From Flectobacillus roseus (lineage in GTDB: Bacteria > Bacteroidota > Bacteroidia > Cytophagales > Spirosomataceae), in assembly GCF_030056665.1 (NCBI RefSeq), contig NZ_JASHIG010000001.1: DNA of 64,000 bases; one strand, written 5' to 3'. Numbering within the stretch: position 1 is the stretch's first letter; every line of letters begins with the position of its first letter. The position numbers were made by a program, and so were the translations under genes. This document shows, one piece after another, positions 61,469 to 64,000 of this stretch. The notes beneath the pieces were generated by a model. That model searched no databases, had not been told where the DNA came from, and saw only the letters and a program-made list of their open reading frames with translations.

Positions 61469-61611
61469 CAAAAGAAAGTCAAGAAATCCTAAACTCGCCT
61501 GCGGCTCAAACAACAGGATTTCAGAAAACAAATACAGACTTTTTTATTTTTTTACCTGTAAAATTCAAACATGTTCTAAATTTTTTCATAAAATCGTCAA
61601 CACAAAAACCA

Positions 61612-63243
61612 ATGAAATTATCCTTTCTTTCTGCAAGCACCATGGCTTGCCTTTTGGGCTTTTCAGCTATTGGACAAAAAGGTGGTCCAGAAGTGAAAAA
61701 CCTGAAAAACATCAACCCTAATGCTATTAAAGCCACTATGACCTTTTTGGCAGATGATTTGGTCGAAGGTCGCCAGCCTGGAACTAGAGGCTTTTCTGTT
61801 GCGTCAAAATTTGTAGAAACACAAATGATGCGAATTGGCTTGAAACCAGCCATGCCCGACGGTGGTTATCTACAACCCGTTCCGTTGAAAAAAGGGATTG
61901 TTAGTGAAAAACTCACTGCCATGACCCTCGGAGAAGAAACTTTGACTTATGGTCAAGAGTTTATCGCAAGTCCTTATATGCCACAAGAGGAATCGTCCGT
62001 ATCAGCTCCATTGGTATTTGTAGGCTATGGTATTTCGGCACCAGAAATGCAATATGACGACTACAAGGGTATTGATGTAAAAGGCAAAATTGTTGTATTT
62101 TTCAACGCAGCCCCTGAAAGTTTTCCATCGAATCAAAGAGCCTATTTTACCACAAACCCTGTCAAATATAACGAGGCCATCAAACGTGGTGCCGTTGGGG
62201 TTATCTCGGTAAATTTCCCTAACGACAAACGTTCGACTTGGGAAGCTACTGTTCGCAGAACTAAACAAGGGACTTTCAAATGGTTGAATAAAGAAGGTCA
62301 ACCCAACGATGCCTTTCCTGCCTTGAAAGCGGTGGCCACCTTTAATCCTGACAAAGCAGAGAAACTATTTGCCAAATCAGGAAATACCTTTGCTTCGGCT
62401 GTAGAAAGTACCAAAGCTGGTAAAGCCGAGTCATTTGACCTCAACATTCAGGCAACTATTAAAGTAAATACGCAATTTACCTCAGTAGCAGGTTCAAATT
62501 TGGTGGGTATGATCGAAGGTTCTGACCCCAAGCTGAAAGACGAATATATTGTGTACACAGCACACCTCGACCATTTTGGCATCGGTGCACCTGTCAAAGG
62601 TGATTCAATTTATAATGGTGCGCATGACAATGCTTCTGGCGTTGCTATTCTGTTAGAGATTGCTCAAACCTTCAAAAATTTACCAGAAGCGCCAAAACGT
62701 TCAATTGTTTTCACCATCGTTACAGGTGAAGAGTTTGGTTTATTGGGTTCTGATTATTTTGCAAGTAACAGTCCACTCAATGGAAAAATCGTAGCAGATT
62801 TGGCCATTGATATGCCATTCTTCTTCCATCCTATTTTGGATATTGTGCCTTATGGTGCACAGCATTCGAGTTTGAATCAGCAGGTAGAAAAAACAGCAAA
62901 GATTTTAGGCTTAGGCATTAGTCCAGATCCATTCCCAGAGCAAGTGGTATTTATTCGTAGCGACCATTTTAGTTTTATCAAAAAAGGTATTCCAGCCTTG
63001 TTTATCAAAAGTGGTTTTAAAACTGTCCCAAGTGACACGATTGATAGAAGCAAATCTGACGTTGGTTGGAGAAGCACCATCTATCACACGCCGCAAGACG
63101 ATATGTCACAACCATTCGACTTTGATGCGGCAGCCACGCATGTAAAAGTCAATTATTTGATTGGTTACTACGTAGCACAAGATTCAAAATCACCAGATTG
63201 GAATGTTGGAGATTTCTTCGGAGGAAAATTTGGCAAGAAATAA
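61612..63243 (+). CDS. Exported M28-family metallopeptidase
   Basis: The protein of 543 residues has a signal peptide (residues 1-22, A-I-G-Q), a protease-associated domain insert (about 125-245) and a di-zinc M28 peptidase domain. Ligands are in T-A-H-L-D-H, H-D-N-A-S-G, T-G-E-E-F-G and R-S-D-H-F-S-F. It removes N-terminal amino acids from peptides outside the inner membrane. Its position after the D-amino-acid cluster suggests peptide scavenging, though it has its own transcription unit. Confidence 0.9.
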   Translation: MKLSFLSASTMACLLGFSAIGQKGGPEVKNLKNINPNAIKATMTFLADDLVEGRQPGTRGFSVASKFVETQMMRIGLKPAMPDGGYLQPVPLKKGIVSEKLTAMTLGEETLTYGQEFIASPYMPQEESSVSAPLVFVGYGISAPEMQYDDYKGIDVKGKIVVFFNAAPESFPSNQRAYFTTNPVKYNEAIKRGAVGVISVNFPNDKRSTWEATVRRTKQGTFKWLNKEGQPNDAFPALKAVATFNPDKAEKLFAKSGNTFASAVESTKAGKAESFDLNIQATIKVNTQFTSVAGSNLVGMIEGSDPKLKDEYIVYTAHLDHFGIGAPVKGDSIYNGAHDNASGVAILLEIAQTFKNLPEAPKRSIVFTIVTGEEFGLLGSDYFASNSPLNGKIVADLAIDMPFFFHPILDIVPYGAQHSSLNQQVEKTAKILGLGISPDPFPEQVVFIRSDHFSFIKKGIPALFIKSGFKTVPSDTIDRSKSDVGWRSTIYHTPQDDMSQPFDFDAAATHVKVNYLIGYYVAQDSKSPDWNVGDFFGGKFGKK

Positions 63244-63245
63244 GT

Positions 63246-63279
63246 AAAAAAAGGAATGACGTTTGTCATTCCTTTTTTT
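63246..63279 (+). terminator. Terminator of the M28 peptidase gene
   Basis: The arms AAAAAAAGGAATGAC and GTCATTCCTTTTTTT are perfect with a 4-nt loop. Confidence 0.93.
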
Positions 63280-63457
63280 ATTGGCATTTTTTTTGCGCGT
63301 TTTTCCTCATCCTCTGCTTATTCATTCGCTTATCTTTACTCACTTCTTGCACCTTTTCAAAATAGAATCTTTTGCATCAGGCAACGTTCATCATTTTTTT
63401 TCAGTCATTGTAATTAAGAACCATACCTTACTAAATTATAACACACAAATTCAATGT

Positions 63458-64000
63458 ATGCCGTTTAACTCGATTCATTTTATCTCTTTCTTAGGCGTAA
63501 TATGTCCCATTTATTGGCTTTTTAGGACAAATTATAAAATTCAAAATATCATTCTTTTTGTCGGAAGTCTCTATTTCTATGCGCAAGTAGACCTAAAGCT
63601 TTGTGTGCTATGGGCTTTTATTTCTCTGGTAACGTGGTTGTTGGGTAAAGCTATGGAGACTTTTCAGCAACGAAAAGCCATTCTTACCTTAGGGCTTTTC
63701 CTAATTTTTTCACAACTATTCATTGCGAAGTATTACAACTGGCTACTAGGTGATTTTTCGGGCGCGCTTACAATATATAGGTTTGCCTCCACCATTGGGC
63801 TTTCTTATTACACTTTGGCAGCATCTAGTTATCTGATTGATATTTATAGAAAAAAACTGTCCCCAGTTGCTAATCCCATTACGTTAGGGGCATATTTATC
63901 CTTTTTCCCTCAACTTTTATCGGGTCCGATTCCAATTGCCTACAAAGACCTTCCGCAATATAGTTTATCCAGAAGCATTTCGTTGACTACCATTGAGGAG
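63458..64000 (+). CDS. MBOAT-family O-acyltransferase, 3' end cut by window
   Basis: 181 residues are visible, with several hydrophobic helices and the MBOAT/AlgI-type pattern P-x-Y-W-L at the start, F-V-G-S-L-Y-F-Y, then L-G-L-S-Y-Y-T-L-A-A-S-S-Y-L-I-D-I-Y-R and F-F-P-Q-L-L-S-G-P-I. Such proteins acetylate cell-surface polysaccharides, as in alginate. The ATG at 63458 is chosen because the ATG at 63454 meets a stop after four codons. The catalytic His lies beyond the window. Confidence 0.9.
   Translation, partial: MPFNSIHFISFLGVICPIYWLFRTNYKIQNIILFVGSLYFYAQVDLKLCVLWAFISLVTWLLGKAMETFQQRKAILTLGLFLIFSQLFIAKYYNWLLGDFSGALTIYRFASTIGLSYYTLAASSYLIDIYRKKLSPVANPITLGAYLSFFPQLLSGPIPIAYKDLPQYSLSRSISLTTIEE

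Noticed and set aside
1..64000. CRISPR arrays, tRNA or rRNA genes, insertion sequences
   Set aside because: No regularly spaced repeats, no tRNA T-loop pattern with a fitting cloverleaf and no transposase frame were seen on reading. A dedicated tRNA scan could still find one.

Overview
The window comes from the chromosome of a low-GC member of the Bacteroidota, most likely order Cytophagales (Spirosomataceae-like). The signs are a GldC gliding protein, a type III glutamine synthetase, the long three-domain IspG, DUF4159 and LuxC-type acyl-CoA reductase genes, starts without Shine-Dalgarno sequences, and many promoters of the Bacteroidota form TTG-N17-21-TAnnTTTG. The genus assignment is inference. 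No rRNA, tRNA, CRISPR array, insertion sequence or complete prophage was seen. Both ends cut genes: a nucleoside phosphorylase at the left and an MBOAT acyltransferase at the right.

Layout. 0-13 kb: nucleoside phosphorylase; two paralogous small secreted proteins built from 22-residue repeats flanking an outer-membrane protein; acyltransferase/GNAT pair; SurE; GH3; a LysE - glycerate kinase - Crp operon; NUDIX; CDF exporter; hydrolase; SPFH protein. 13-30 kb: an SDR without the usual Tyr, overlapping queD-folE, a sugar nucleotidyltransferase, IspG, GldC, CinA, a 2-oxoacid dehydrogenase E2, an ABC pair, a desaturase and RsmE. 30-44 kb: nitrogen assimilation, with GSIII and GSII divergent on strong promoters, then ammonium transporter and porin. 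A small accessory island (about 38.7-40.7 kb) lies inside this stretch. It carries an AbiGi-type abortive-infection protein, a broken ParB-like gene and an unknown gene. 44-52 kb: ferredoxin, acyl-CoA reductase, PAP2, TrpS, DnaE.

52.5-61.4 kb is the most interesting part. A flavohaemoglobin gene (hmp) and an Rrf2-family regulator share the same palindrome (ATAAAAGA-N8-TCTTTTAT), giving a self-contained nitric-oxide or redox response module. Next to it is a cluster that looks like a D-amino-acid/D-glutamate scavenging system: an exported fusion of a serine beta-lactamase-like peptidase with an N-acyl-D-amino-acid deacylase, a DUF1611 (DgcN-like) protein, a dipeptide epimerase/DgcA-like enolase-superfamily enzyme and an APC permease. 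A divergent Lrp/AsnC regulator has a near-consensus Lrp box in the shared promoter region. An exported M28 peptidase follows.

Between genes there are many bidirectional hairpin terminators and several dispersed repeats: a 30-nt exact repeat at two loci 45 kb apart, a CTTTTCTTG hairpin repeat near 61.45 kb, a 62-nt repeat bracketing folE-queD, and a 32-nt hairpin repeat bracketing the accessory-island interval. Many gene starts were moved downstream of the longest frame because a promoter -7 box or a terminator lies inside the extension, or because the family's N-terminus begins there.
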